A DNA stretch of 64,000 nucleotides from Epiperipatus broadwayi (lineage: Eukaryota; Onychophora; Udeonychophora; Euonychophora; Peripatidae), in the NCBI GenBank assembly GCA_028023455.1, contig JAQFVV010012395.1, positions 10,722,154 to 10,786,153 on the forward strand. Reading direction: 5' to 3'. The translations under genes were made by a program, and so were the position numbers. The first letter of the stretch is position 1, and the number at the start of each line of letters is the position of its first letter. The notes beneath the pieces were generated by a model. It did not search any database. It was not told the DNA's origin and was given only the letters and a program-made list of their open reading frames with translations. Positions 13,117-25,291 of this stretch are shown piece after piece.

Positions 13117-13263
13117 GACGGTTGTATCCTGGAAAATTTTTAGGCAAACCTTACATGAAGTGCATCCTATCAGTTCGGGGTTAGAAGCAATGGCACTTAA
13201 ATCCACTATTGATTTAACATGTAACGATTATATTTCAAATTTTGAATTTGATGTTTTCACAAG
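13117..13263 (+). CDS. Cbl: Cbl E3 ubiquitin ligase, EF-hand exon
   Basis: Internal exon of a Cbl-family RING E3 ligase, which binds phosphotyrosine motifs on activated receptors and ubiquitinates them. It starts after a T-tract and CTATAG; the first G completes a split codon. It ends ACAAG before the donor GTGAGT, leaving AG to join the next exon's G as Arg. The 48 complete codons begin [17 protein letters not shown] and end EFDVFT. This is the C-terminal part of the EF-hand domain. The calcium loop [12 protein letters not shown] keeps every ligand position known from human CBL (D229, T231, N233, Y235, E240). The N-terminal four-helix bundle must be encoded upstream; I could not find it in the window. 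The family identification is close to certain. Confidence 0.95.
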
Positions 13264-14211
13264 GTGAGTTCATCTTCTACTTATCAAGTATAATAGTTAG
13301 TATGAAGATTTTTTATTTTTAATTAATTAAATGGATTTTTTTTTTTTTTGAGAGACAAATTAAATATTTATGGTATTAATATAAGTCTGTAATTTGTAGA
13401 GAAAAATGGTTGGATGAAATAGCTTAATTAGAGAGTGTATTGTTATAGTAATTAGTGCATTCATCTATCATGGCTATGATCTAGTGTTCATATTTATTTT
13501 CATCTTGGAGAATTTGTTAGATAATTAAAGATTACTTAAGTAAGATTATTGGTTTTTTAGATAATAGTCAATCTTATCCAACATCGATTAATACGTAAGC
13601 ATCCAGCAATATTAATTAGAAGATAAATAAAGACTTAGGCCATCTTAATCTAATAAACGAATATTGATGTTCCAATTGAAGAAAGAAACATAATACAGTT
13701 GTTATCATTGTTAAAGAGGGTATTATATAATCTATAGCCAATAGGGCCATGATATATCTTTAGTTTTATTTGTCAATAGGAATAAAAATCAGATAACTTT
13801 TTTCTAATGCAATTGATTTATATAAACTTTTGTATTAGGGATACATACCAAGACCTTCAATTTTGACTTCATGCGGTCTTCTATAGCTGACTGGTTATCT
13901 CATTTGGATTAATGGTTGCATTGAATGAATTCTATGAAAAACATGAGTTTTACTGATCAATTTTTATTTTCTTTCTAAAATTCATTTGTTAGATATTTAT
14001 TTATTTCTATGTAATGAAAATATATTCAATATATGTATACACTTTTAACAACTAACAAATGATCTAAAAATGGATTCAACAATGAAGGTCAAATGAAATA
14101 AATAAATTAAAAGAATAGATATTTATATTTACTTGTGTAATCAGAGAAATGAGCATTTAATAAGCATTTATGAATAAAAGTTTAAAATTAGATAAATTTT
14201 GAACAATAAAC

Positions 14212-14491
14212 ATCACATAATCACCATTTCTTATGCTTGGTTATAACTGTTATTAAAGCAGGCAAAATTCTATACATATTGCCACTCAGTGCATATCCCC
14301 AGACTAGTTTCTGGCTTGTGGCCTTCATAAGTGAGGAGCTTTGGATCTGAGAGGACTGCACCTTAATCTTAGGATCCAATGCAAGCCTCCAGCAGCCATA
14401 TTTTATTTCTACTTAACTACTAAACTATGAGTCTTAAATTGAAAACACTATAATATTTTCAATTCAAGCTCATTAGCCTATATAGTCATAT
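14212..14491 (+). repeat. Repeat family A, internally deleted copy
   Basis: It begins CACATAATCACCATTTCTTA and ends near TATAGTCATAT. It matches the copy at 17502-17931 along most of its length, sharing GCCACTCAGTGCA, TATCCCCAGACT, TTTCTGGCTTGTGGCC and GGATCCAATGCAA. It lacks the roughly 50 bp between the CACTCAGTGCA and TATCCCCAGAC motifs. No coding capacity was seen. Confidence 0.75.
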
Positions 14492-15289
14492 TGAAACGAT
14501 AACTTTCTAAGCCCCTATCGTTTCACCATCAAACCTAATGACACTCTCATCTGTGCTAAGTTCGAACCTATTTAAATGTTAATAAATTTAAAATTCGCTC
14601 ATGTCTGCCTAAACAGCATTATATATTTACGTGCGAACCAACGCTATAATTAGATAGGATTAGTAAAATTATAGCGTACTAAAGTTATTTAATATTTCTA
14701 AAAATGTTTATTATATTATTTAAGTTAAGAATAAATTATTAATTTTGTTGTTTAATATTGTAATTTCATATGTGGATATATAATCTGTGCTATATAGAAG
14801 AAAGACATGATTTAAAATATGTAAAAGCCGTTATCTAAAAATAATATTAAATGTCTTTAAAAATTGTTAAAAGATTTCTTGTTTTAAATATATTTCAGGG
14901 AAAAGTTTCCCGAAAATATATTTAAAAGCTATATCAAAATATGTTTGTAAATTATTTTAAATAAATATGTTAAAAAGGTTTGCATTTTAAAAAAATGTGA
15001 AAAGGTTGTTTTTAAATAAAAAGAGTTTCTATTATATGTAAGATTAAAAATAAAAGCTGGTCAAGTAATTAAAAAGATTTTTGATTGTAAACAAGTGTCA
15101 TTAACGACCACACCTGGAATTCGTAAAAAGTAAAACTAGTTCAAAATTTACTAATTAAAATCTCCTTAGATAAGATTAAGTTATTTTAAAATCTAAATTG
15201 GACAATTGTTTGCAACGAAAAATCTTAATTATAATAATAACTTATGGAATGTTTCTAACATAAGTTATCTAAGATCTGGATTATAAATT

Positions 15290-16760
15290 GAAAAATATTT
15301 AATTAAATTCCTGAGTTTAGTGAGTCTTGAGGCGATAGATTCCGATAAGGAAAAGATATAAATACTCTGTATTTTTAACAAGATAGACAGCCATATTGTT
15401 AGTGAGAATTGCAGCCAGTCTTCACAATTGTTAATGTTTAACATGTCCGGCTAAAAGCGGGCATCTTGTTGCTGTTACTCCGTGGGAGAACGGGTTTCTG
15501 TCGTCGAAATGCCTAAACCACCATCATGTCGATAGAAGAGACAAGCCTAACATAATGGGAAAGATGATGCCACCAGCCGCCCAGTCAAATTCACCAAACA
15601 TACAGCCAAGAACTTGCAGTCCAGATAAATAATACCGGTACCGTTTTATTTTTCAAACCGCAGAGTTCTGTGTAAATGTAAATATATCTATATAAGTTAG
15701 CTAACTCTCTTTTTAAAATAATGATAAAACTAAATGTAATCAAAACTTTAAATCCATTTAATATTTTAAATATGTCAATTGCTATCAAAATTTAATGTTG
15801 TTAAAGTTTAAATAATCTGACTTATTTATATTTTCCTTTCACTTCAAAGTAAATTATTTAGTTTAAAGTTATATCACTGCGGTTGTGTCAGTATTTCTTT
15901 GCTTATTTTAAATACTTATTATATTTTATATGCCAATATTTCGAAACAGTGGGCACTTAATTTCATATTTTTAAGAAGATATTATTTGAAAATCTTCGCG
16001 TAATTTGTTTAGAGCGTCAACTTTCTGTGCGCTGTTTTGAAACCTATTTTTTTTATTATTTAAATGATTTAATATGTGAAATGTGGCTTTTTTAATCAAC
16101 CATTTAAAAACTTAACCTTATAGTTTTATTTAAGAATTAAATTTAGCCTTGATCGTATTTATAAATATATTTGATATTTAAGTTCTTAAGTCCATAGAAA
16201 TATACTTTCCCTCCTTAAATATTTATTATCTATAAGTTACTTAATAGATCGAGTATGTCAAAGTACAGATGTATTAATATTCCCTTTAGTAGCATAGACA
16301 TTTATTAATCAGGCTACACAAGAGTTGGTCCCAATTTGATAGAGCTAATATGCTATTAACTCGTATTTCATAGTATGAAATATACTATTCTTTGCTTGGC
16401 GGATGTTATATTATTTTATAAAAATATTCTCGTTTTGCTGCTATACGTAATATACGTATCTCAAGATGGAGCCACGGCATTGCCAGAATATCTTCTCTTA
16501 TAGGGTAGAGCAGTAGCGAAGACTGAGTCAAGGCCAGGTTAGCACGTAAGTCCCCCGCCATTCCTGAACACAATGTTACTTTTTACGCAGCATTGCGATC
16601 GGTTACAGGGTACCGGCGTTTGTCACAAGAACCCTGAAGTTATTTCATCCATCCGCAGAGCGACTTTTCCTATTATTGTTTACCTGTGCCATAGCGCATT
16701 GGTAAAATCTTATTTCAGCCAATTCTCCCACCTTAACATAATGCTTTCAGCATTCTGAAA
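15290..16760. other. Less AT-rich intronic patches, probable element debris
   Basis: Patches at about 15400-15640 and 16460-16640 are richer in G+C than their surroundings (for example CCACCAGCCGCCCAGTC and CGGTTACAGGGTACCGGCG). Small frames there are short and broken. I cannot name the source; old retroelement pieces are likely. Confidence 0.3.
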
Positions 16761-17229
16761 TTTTCTCTTGAAAGCCATGTTTGATCGATCATTACTTGAG
16801 CTGGTTTATGCGCTCGTGATTAAGTCATATTGTATATTTTAGTAAATGAATTCATGATCAAAGTTCAATATAATTATTTATATAACAGCCACCAATATAA
16901 TAGGATTTGGCTTCACGTGATTTATAGACATAACTTAATGATTAATTATGTATCAATTGTAAACAATTCATAAGATGGGCACATGTTAAACCCCTCTATG
17001 AAATTTAATGATTACTTATGTAAAGTGATTTTGAATTACCAAATGTTTACGTACATTCTACGCTGAATGCTATTGTAAATAAGTGATATATAGATATGAG
17101 TTGTAAATAAATATATAATTAGTTTAATGTATTTCGTTCTCTGTCTCGTTATTGATCTAATTCAATCCAATTCTAATTATTATTTATAGTCTATATATGT
17201 GAAAACTATGCATTAAGTTAAATTAGATT

Positions 17230-17501
17230 AGTGATATATTTTAGTCAATTAAGAACCTTTCTTTATTCATCGGTCTTATTGCGTCTCCGTGACCTATGTC
17301 GGCCGTGTGGAAAGAGGTATACTACGTGTAATTTCAAGGTGGTCATTTGTAGGGTCTTGAGTCTTGGAATCCTGGCTCACGAGTTGAAGTGTGGTCGGAC
17401 TTGGGATGTCACCGTTCTAGTCTGGTCAGCTTCGGTCTTTTTTGCTTGGATTCTGAATTCTGTTACGCGAATGTACAAACTTGACTGTTACAATATATAG
17501 G
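17230..17501 (+). repeat. Dispersed repeat with GTTACAATATA tail
   Basis: A less AT-rich segment ends with TTTTGCTTGGATTCTGAATT, a short gap, then CTGTTACAATATA. The same layout occurs at about 29505-29755 (TTTTGCTTAGATTCTAAATA, gap, CGGTACAATATA). This indicates two copies of one family, perhaps LTR ends, since GTTACA is a common LTR terminus. It directly abuts repeat family A at 17502. Confidence 0.45.
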
Positions 17502-18550
17502 TCTGAACTCAGTTCAATACCTATACATTTTGCTGTCTTGGGTTCTTTAATAACCAAAGTCACCACTATCCTATTAGGCAGGATTGGTTTTAAGCCAATA
17601 AATGTTACATGATCACCATTTCTTATGCTTGCTTATAACTATTATTAAAACATGCAAAGCTCTATACGTATTGCCACTCAGTGCAAGCAAAAGGACTTTT
17701 GCATAAAATCCTTTATCTAGTGCCTACTCATCCAATATCCCCAGACTGGTTTCTGGCTTGTGGCCTTTGTCATTGAGGAGCCTTGTATCTGAGTGCACTG
17801 CACCTAAATCTTAGGATCCAATGCAACTCTCCAGCAGCCACCTTTTACCTCTACTTAACTACAAAACTATGAGAATGAAATTGAAAACACTATATTTTCA
17901 CTCCAAGTTCATTACCCTATACAGTCATATAGGTCTGATCCAAGGCTCCTCACTGACGAAGGCCACAAGCCAGAAACTAATCTGGGGATATTGGATGAAT
18001 AGACACCAGATGGGGATTTTATGCACATGCCTTCTGGCATCCATTGATTACTCTGGCTTGCACTGAGTGGCAATACGTATAGAGAATATAAAGAATTTTG
18101 CCTGTTTTAATAACAGAGATAAGCAAGCATAAGAAATGGTGATCATGTGATGTTTATTGGCTTAAAACCAATCCTGCCTAATAGGATAGTGGTGGCTATG
18201 GTTATTAAAGAACCAAATTGTACTAAACTGAGTTCAGACCTATATGACTATATAGGCTAATGAGCTTGGATTGAAAATATAGTGTTTCCAATTTAAGACT
18301 CATAGTTTTGTAGTTAAATAGAGATAAAAGATGGCTGCTGGAGAGTTGCATTGGATCCTAAGATCTAGGTGCAGTGCTCTCAGATCCAAGGCTCCTCACT
18401 GATGAAACCCACAAGCCAGAAATTAGTCTGGGGACATTGGATGAGTAGGCACTAGATGGGGATTTTGTGCACAAGCCTTCTGGCATCCATTGATTACTCT
18501 GGCTTCCACTGAGTGGCAATTCATATAGAGAGTTTTGCTTGTTTAAATTT
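17502..18550. repeat. Repeat family A: one direct and two inverted units
   Basis: A + unit of about 430 bp (17502-17931) starts GTCTGAACTCAG and ends CAGTCATATAG. It is followed head-to-head by the reverse complement of its left part (about 17932-18239, ending GAGTTCAGAC), then by a second inverted unit (about 18240-18550). The joint between the inverted units reads TTCAGACCTATATGACT, the same end-to-start junction that a tandem array would give. The pair can fold into a stem of several hundred bases. All copies diverge by scattered substitutions. No ORF is conserved. Confidence 0.8.
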
Positions 18551-18889
18551 TGAACATTATAAATAACAAAATAATAGAGATAAAAAAATATATTAGATAC
18601 TTTTATTGATCTGGCACTAAAAAGTAAAAAAATAACTGTTTTTTCAACCACAGTTTGTAGTTTTTAGATTTAACTTCCCTTGTTATAAAAAATAGGAATT
18701 GACTTAATTAATTACTGGACCTCCCCCCTCCCAATGCTTTTATTTAAAGTTAAATCTAAAATTGTTGAAGAAACAATTTTATTATTATTATTTTAATGCA
18801 AGATCAATAAAAGCATTTAACATAAAAAAAATATTGGCACAGTAAAAGAAAATGTAAAACTATATTGTACTTCTGAATTGACTGGACAC

Positions 18890-18915
18890 TTATAGTTGAT
18901 ATATATATATATATC
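18890..18915. repeat. AT microsatellite
   Basis: A perfect (AT)n run of about 16 bp, one of many in the window; others are at about 21257-21270, 27097-27110, 42337-42346 and 45541-45553. Confidence 0.7.
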
Positions 18916-19493
18916 ACTAAATATTTCTGCTATATGTTAAAATGTGTATTTAAATAATTAAAAATATGAATTTTTTTTTTAAGTAAAAAGTGTAAAACAT
19001 TTTTTCTTAGGATTTTTAAAAAAAAAAAATGCTTCCCAAAACTATATTGTAAATGAATTTCACTTAATACATATAATTTTCTTTAAATCAATGTCATACA
19101 TATATATCACTAGATATTTCTGCAGTACTTATACTCTTTGTGTATATATCATATTTAATATGTGTATAAGTTGTCTACTTAAAATTGCTGACATTTTATG
19201 TTTTTTATGTTGAAAAATGTTATTAAATTGAAAAAAAAATTTATACTAGCGAGTTAACAAATAAATAAACAAACATTTTTCAATTTAATACCACTATTGT
19301 GAATTTAAAACCCAATGATTTTGATGGGGGAAAAATTAACTCAAAATTCTATTATAGAATTCCTTGAATAACATAATAGACACAGCATAGCATTGTGGCA
19401 GAAAGTATTCTATTGCCCTTTATTTTTCTAATAATCACTTTTGTTTTGCTTTTCAGATTAATGACTTAAAAATTTTTAACAGTATAAAATTTT

Positions 19494-19817
19494 AAACATC
19501 CATTGTAATTAACCAAATGAACTAGTTGTAGGAATTGGTTTTTAGCTGCCTTGTAGTATCATTGATTATTCAGTGATTACATAGATTTATTATTAAGTAA
19601 GCATAAATTAATTATTACTACATTGCAAATTACTTATGAGCTAAATGAGTCATATAAACATCCATTGTAATTAACCAAATGAACTAGTTGTAGGAATTGG
19701 TTTTTAGCTGCCTTGTAGTATCATTGATTATTCAGTGATTACATAGATTTATTATTAAGTAAGCATAAATTAATTATTACTACATTGCAAATTACTTATG
19801 AGCTAAATGAGTCATAT
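19494..19817 (+). repeat. Tandem duplication of 162 bp, two identical copies
   Basis: Units 19494-19655 and 19656-19817 both start AAACATCCATTGTAATTAAC and end GAGTCATAT. Reading them side by side I see no difference. Identity in fast-changing intronic DNA implies a very recent duplication, or an assembly artefact. Confidence 0.9.
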
Positions 19818-21221
19818 GACATTTAAATAAATTTTGATTGCAAATTATTTACAAGTCTATTCTACTATTTATAAAACAAAATTAATATTTTAGAACAAGA
19901 CTATGCAATCATAAATAATCCAAATACTGGGGAGATCCTACTATTAGTTAGATTTAAAAGCATTTCAAAAATATAAAAAAGTTATGGTGTTTGTATAAAT
20001 TTTTATTGAAACAGTAGATAAGCTATAATAATTGTTTCTAATATATTATTATTTTAGCGAGAGCATTGTTTATATCAATTTTAGTGCATGAGGTTATTAA
20101 TCTCAGTATCAAAATCTCATTGCAGGCCTTGTTCTGGATAGCTGTTTTAAAATGTTAAAATGTATCACATTTAATAAATTTTTTGTGTGTAACTTCTATT
20201 TTTTGTTCCTAAAAAATTATAAAAATATCATACATTTAACCAAATATGCTTTCATGTATCAAATAATTTTTTTTTTTTAATTTTTGAAAAAAAATAGACA
20301 ATGTAAATACTGCGTTACATCATACGATTTTTTTGAACAGATTTGAGATTATATCTATTAATAGAATGATTATTGAAAGACATGATAGTGTCAGATCATT
20401 AATTTGATTATCTGTCAGTCAGCTGAAATAATCTATTGTAATTTTCATTTGAATTATACTTTTGTTTATATGAAAACCATATGCCAGTTAGACAGAGTCT
20501 GTAGACATTGATTGAACTGGTTTTAAAGTCTTGGACTGTTTGGATAATGACATTATTGACTTACATATTTGTTTTTACCTGTTTAACTTGTGAAACAATT
20601 TATTTTCATCCATTAAAGATTTTTTTTTTTTATGAGTGAAAATTTAATAATTAGATGTTTCTTATCTTGTACAGAGATCAAATTTGACCCCTTTTTGTAC
20701 ATCATTGTGTTTATATTTGGATTGAGCAGTTTGGTTTATTTTAATTTCTTAAATAACACCCAAATCAGATGCTTTAGTTAATCAACAATCCGTTTCCTAC
20801 TTTTTTTCTTGAGATTTTGTCAGTATTCTGCCATAAAACTTTTTCTACAAATATTATCAACCACTGTTTTTTACTGCAAGTTGCTCTTTTTCAAAACTTC
20901 TTTAGTGGTCACCTTGACACATGATCTGTTAATTTTTTCCAATTGTATTCTTTTTTTTTTTTTTTATAGCATTCATTCTTTTAAAAATAACAAAAGACTA
21001 TATTCAAGAATATCTATATATAATACTTAACATTTTTGTGTATATCAGATGATAATGTCAAAGAAATCCCCAGACTAATATCTGCTATTTAACCTTTTTT
21101 TAAATCAGGAAACTACCTGCCATTTTTTGCTTTTATTACATTCTTAGTCTAAGTAGCTTGGAATTTTTTAACTACCCACAGTTTGAATCTAGATAGATTG
21201 CTTGTGTTCAGCCAAAGACAG

Positions 21222-21492
21222 GCTTGGCATTATTTTACATAACTATATTTTAATCATATATATATATATTGCTTTTAATACTTTTTTCATATACACTTCA
21301 ATGCAAAGAAGTTTTTTAAGAAAATTTGTTTGGACATGCTTGGCATTATTTTACTAACTATATTTTAATCATATATATATATTGCTTGTAATACTTCTTT
21401 CATAAACACTTCAATGCAAAGAAGTTTTTTTAAGAAAATTTGTTTGCATTGAAGTGTATATGAAAGAAGTATCATAAGCAATATATATTATG
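21222..21492. repeat. ~115-bp tandem pair followed by an inverted arm
   Basis: Units at 21222-21337 and 21338-21449 share GCTTGGCATTATTTTAC, an AT run, ACTTCAATGCAAAGAAG and TTTAAGAAAATTTGTTTG. Then CATTGAAGTGTATATGAAAG with AGCAATATAT (about 21447-21485) is the reverse complement of the middle of the unit, so the second copy can form a long hairpin. Confidence 0.75.
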
Positions 21493-22950
21493 AGTATATG
21501 AAGAGATGCAAAGAAAGCGAAAGAGAAGAATAAGAGAATATATTTTAATCACTTTTTTTTTCTCAGTGATGAAACTTCATCAAAAAAAAAAGTTACAAAT
21601 ACAGTTAAATAAGAGGTTTACAAAGAATGGTAAAAATGAAATTTAGGGGCAACGTGGTGAAAGGGGAAAGGGTGTGCATTAACCGCACACACCTTATTTG
21701 TTGACACTAATTAGGTTCTACTTCCTGAATTTTAGGTCTTGTTTGGTAATCAAGGATTCCGTTGTATAATTTGAAAGTTTGTTGTTAAACTTTGGAATGT
21801 TCTCAATCATTATTGCTTGTAAGAAGCTAATTTGCAGCTTCAATGTCTCTGTTTAGGTTTAAAACATCATTTGTACTAATTTTGTCTTTGAATTATTACT
21901 TTTTTGCTCACGACTCACTTCGTTGTAATTCTGTGTTGATTTGAGAAAAAAAAAAAAATTTTTGAGGCCCCCAATTTACTGGAAGTGGGCTAATAACTTC
22001 TGTTCTGATCATCATAGAAACATGATTTTTGTGGAGAGAGATAGCTTGAGTCATAACCTATAATGTTTAATTCTAAAATTAAAGTTTAAAATAATTTTCC
22101 AATCTACACTGTTTAGCCGCATTCCGCAACTTCCAGTTTGACACGACAATGTCATATCTTTTTTTGTATGAACAATTTAACACTGGGATTTCTTTTTTTT
22201 TCTTTAGTTTTATGATTAATTTTTTGTATCTATAATAATCCCTAGACCATTTTCTGTCTTTCCTGACTGGTTTGTATCATAGAAACTTGTTTCACATTTC
22301 TAATATCTGATGCAACGATGAAATTCTTAAAAACCGTCTTTGTTAACATTTTATTTTCCACGTTTTCTATGAGCTTTGATGTCCAAATGATTTCTCTGTT
22401 TATTCTGACAAGATATTTGGATTTCTAGTGTCTCTATTCTTTTTAGAATTATTTGGTTTGTTTTAAAATTATTTTCCAAGGTTTTATGTTGTTCTAATGA
22501 TTCCTAGAATTATTTAACCTAGCTTTGGCCTATTTCTAATGGCAGACATTTGCATAACTGGACCGATAGAAACTCTCAATTATTCTTGAGTGAAAACTAT
22601 TCCAAAATTTCTTATAAAGATGAAAAAGCAATAAAACAGGTATTCACTTACATCTTGGTAAACTTTTTTTCTATGAATCCAAAATTGGACTATGACTTTG
22701 GTGAATAAAACAGGAGCCTGTAGCAGTGAAAACTGGAGTCCCTAGCTCCCTCTAGTGGACTGACATTTTGTTTATAGCTAAAATGACTTTCTTGGCAAAA
22801 GAATAATATGTATCAAAGTAGTTCATGACTCATTTTGTTTTACAATGCAGATTAAATTTGAATTTAAGAGAACCATATGTTTTTTTTCAGTATATTCATG
22901 TAAGTTGATTTTTTTTTTTTATGAAGCCTTTCAATAAAAATAAAAATGGT
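21493..22950. other. Intronic sequence without a recognised feature
   Basis: A short GC hairpin, GGTGTGC/GCACACACC, lies at about 21670-21692. Otherwise there is moderately T-rich intronic DNA with no coding signal. Confidence 0.4.
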
Positions 22951-25031
22951 CATTATTTTTTTTTTTAAATATATGCCATTAGTGATATTGTAATTAAAGA
23001 ATATATTGACTTTGTGTTTTCATAAGCTGAGAATAATTGTTCTACTGATTGATTACTATAGTTGATGTGTAATAAGTATTGATATATATGCATGCTTATT
23101 GATTAGTTTATCTGACCAAAAGATAGAAAACATTCTAATATAAATGTTTTTTCCCTCTAAGAATGAGTATATAATTGGGAATAGTATATTAACCAGTGCA
23201 GAGTATATATGTATACACATACTTAAATTATTTTATTTTATTGTGATAGATTTGGTGTATTCAAATGAAAATTGATCATATATGATCATCACCATTATTG
23301 TGTTAACTTATCACTTTTTTAATCTGATTTTGGTTGCCACATATTTGTTCCAAAGTAGAGTGTGAATGAATGGTTGACCATTGTGACATACAGGTGGCAC
23401 CAAACTTTATATTTTTATAATGTATATTGCAACAGAGTGGGTTCAAACCCTGTTTCACCGCAAAGGAAGTTTTGTATCCATGTGTATGTATATAGTTTTA
23501 GTATGATTTATCAGCAGATTAGATTCAAGTTTGGATATATATCCAAATGGGTAGATAAAGGGTTAAAGTAAACAGGAGGATGGGGGGGGGGTGTTGAAAC
23601 ACATGTATATAGTGTATGAATGGATGCAAGTAAAGATATATATATATTTTATTTCCAAGATGGAAATTTGTTGCATTTCATTTTATTTTTGATAGAAAGA
23701 AGAGATATTGAAATTACATAGATTGTTATCTATGGAATGTACTTTTAATGAAGGTACTATCTAAAATATTTTAGCAAAAAGAGAGAAGAAAAAAACAGTG
23801 AAAAGAGAAAATAATTTGCAGGTGTTCAACAGAATTTTCTTGATCTTGACATAGACAAAAAAAAAGGTGCTAAAAGCTTTTGCTTTTGTTTTCAAGAGAA
23901 GCTGGACCTAGAGGAATACGTGATAGAGAAGCCAAAGAGGGGAATGGAAATTCGTGGAATTTAGAACTTTTGAGAATAAATGGAACACTATAAAGGTGCT
24001 AATTAATTAATTCAGATACATTTTTCTCATTTGATATGATTGGTAGGAACGTGAGAAAATCTTATCATTTAAAGGTGCTAATTAATTAATTCAGATACAT
24101 TTTCTCATTTGATATGGTTGGTAGGAACATGAGAAAATCTTATCATTTATTTATTTTATTAAATTATTACATAAAAGGCATCATGTCTCTTATTTTCTAA
24201 AATAAATAGTATACTCGCCAGTTATGAACATGTTGGGGTAAAAACTTGGGATTGCTGAGTTTTTGACCCTATCCTATGAAGGTACGTAAGTTGCTACAAT
24301 ATGAAACAATCGCCTATCCATGAAGGAAACCAATCCTAAGCATTTGAACTGAAATTGACTTCAAAAATGAATACAAGGTTAAGGAACCAAGCAGACTGGA
24401 GCCGTCAGAGATTGTTAATTTCAATGGCTATAGTGCCGATCAAACTGTTATGATTACCTTTATGGATTCATTGTTTTTCCCGGGGTCATTTTATCATCTA
24501 TATTTTTTTTACTCCAAATATTAGTGCATCTTTCATGATAACGCATAAAGACTTTCATATAGTGACAATTTGATTAACTCACCTCATCATTCAAAATAAT
24601 AATTCACATCTAAATGGCTTAGATGTTATTTTTTTTGTTTTTTTTTATATATATATTTATTACTTGATTTATTGATCTATGCAGCATGTATGTGTTTTAT
24701 TGAAAATATTTGGGCAGAAAATAGTATTGTTATCCTTTACGATTTATTAATTTTATCAAATAATAAATTTAATAGAAAACATATATATATGTGTGTGTGT
24801 TGTTTCATTATTGTGGGTTTTAGGGAGAGTACAGGGAGATAAATTTGAACAAGTATAACAATTATGTCAATAGATTAAAGTCATATTTGTGTATTGCTGT
24901 ATTTTGTGTATTTTCTCATGACTCAAATGCCACCCGCCCTGAGTGATCTAGCCAGTGGCCGGGTTCTCCAATTATCCCTTATCGTATTCTTTTTTGTTTT
25001 TCATTGATGTCCATAAATATGCTGGGCAAGA
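22951..25031 (+). repeat. ~2-kb direct repeat, copy 1
   Basis: It begins in a T-run before AAATATATGCCATTAGTGAT and ends at AAATATGCTGGGCAAG. It matches 25292-27343 in the same orientation, with scattered substitutions and small indels. It contains a perfect B-box, GGTTCAAACCC (about 23443-23453), inside a weak tRNA-like context, and a 79-bp tandem duplication (23992-24070 and 24071-24148, starting AAAGGTGCTAATTAATT) that copy 2 has once only. There is no sizeable ORF. The source element is unknown. Confidence 0.85.
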
Positions 25032-25291
25032 AATATGAGTAATGATTAAGAGTTATTTTAAAGAAATTGAAATACATTAATGCAGAAATATATTGCATCA
25101 TTCTGTGGGTTAAGTTAACAATACTGTTCAGAATATGAGCAGCTAGCTGGTCAGTGTTTTAATATCTTGATTCTTTTGATTCTCATAATTATATCAGTCA
25201 AATTTGTATATTAATATTATGTGTGCCCTGGTACTTTTATTATTATACATTAATTAAATATTTTATTAAAAATAGCTTTTCATTTTTGCTT

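Noticed and set aside
18358-18651. 97-codon minus frame across family A
   Set aside because: It runs through a non-coding repeat unit and unrelated flanking DNA. Other family A copies do not keep the frame.
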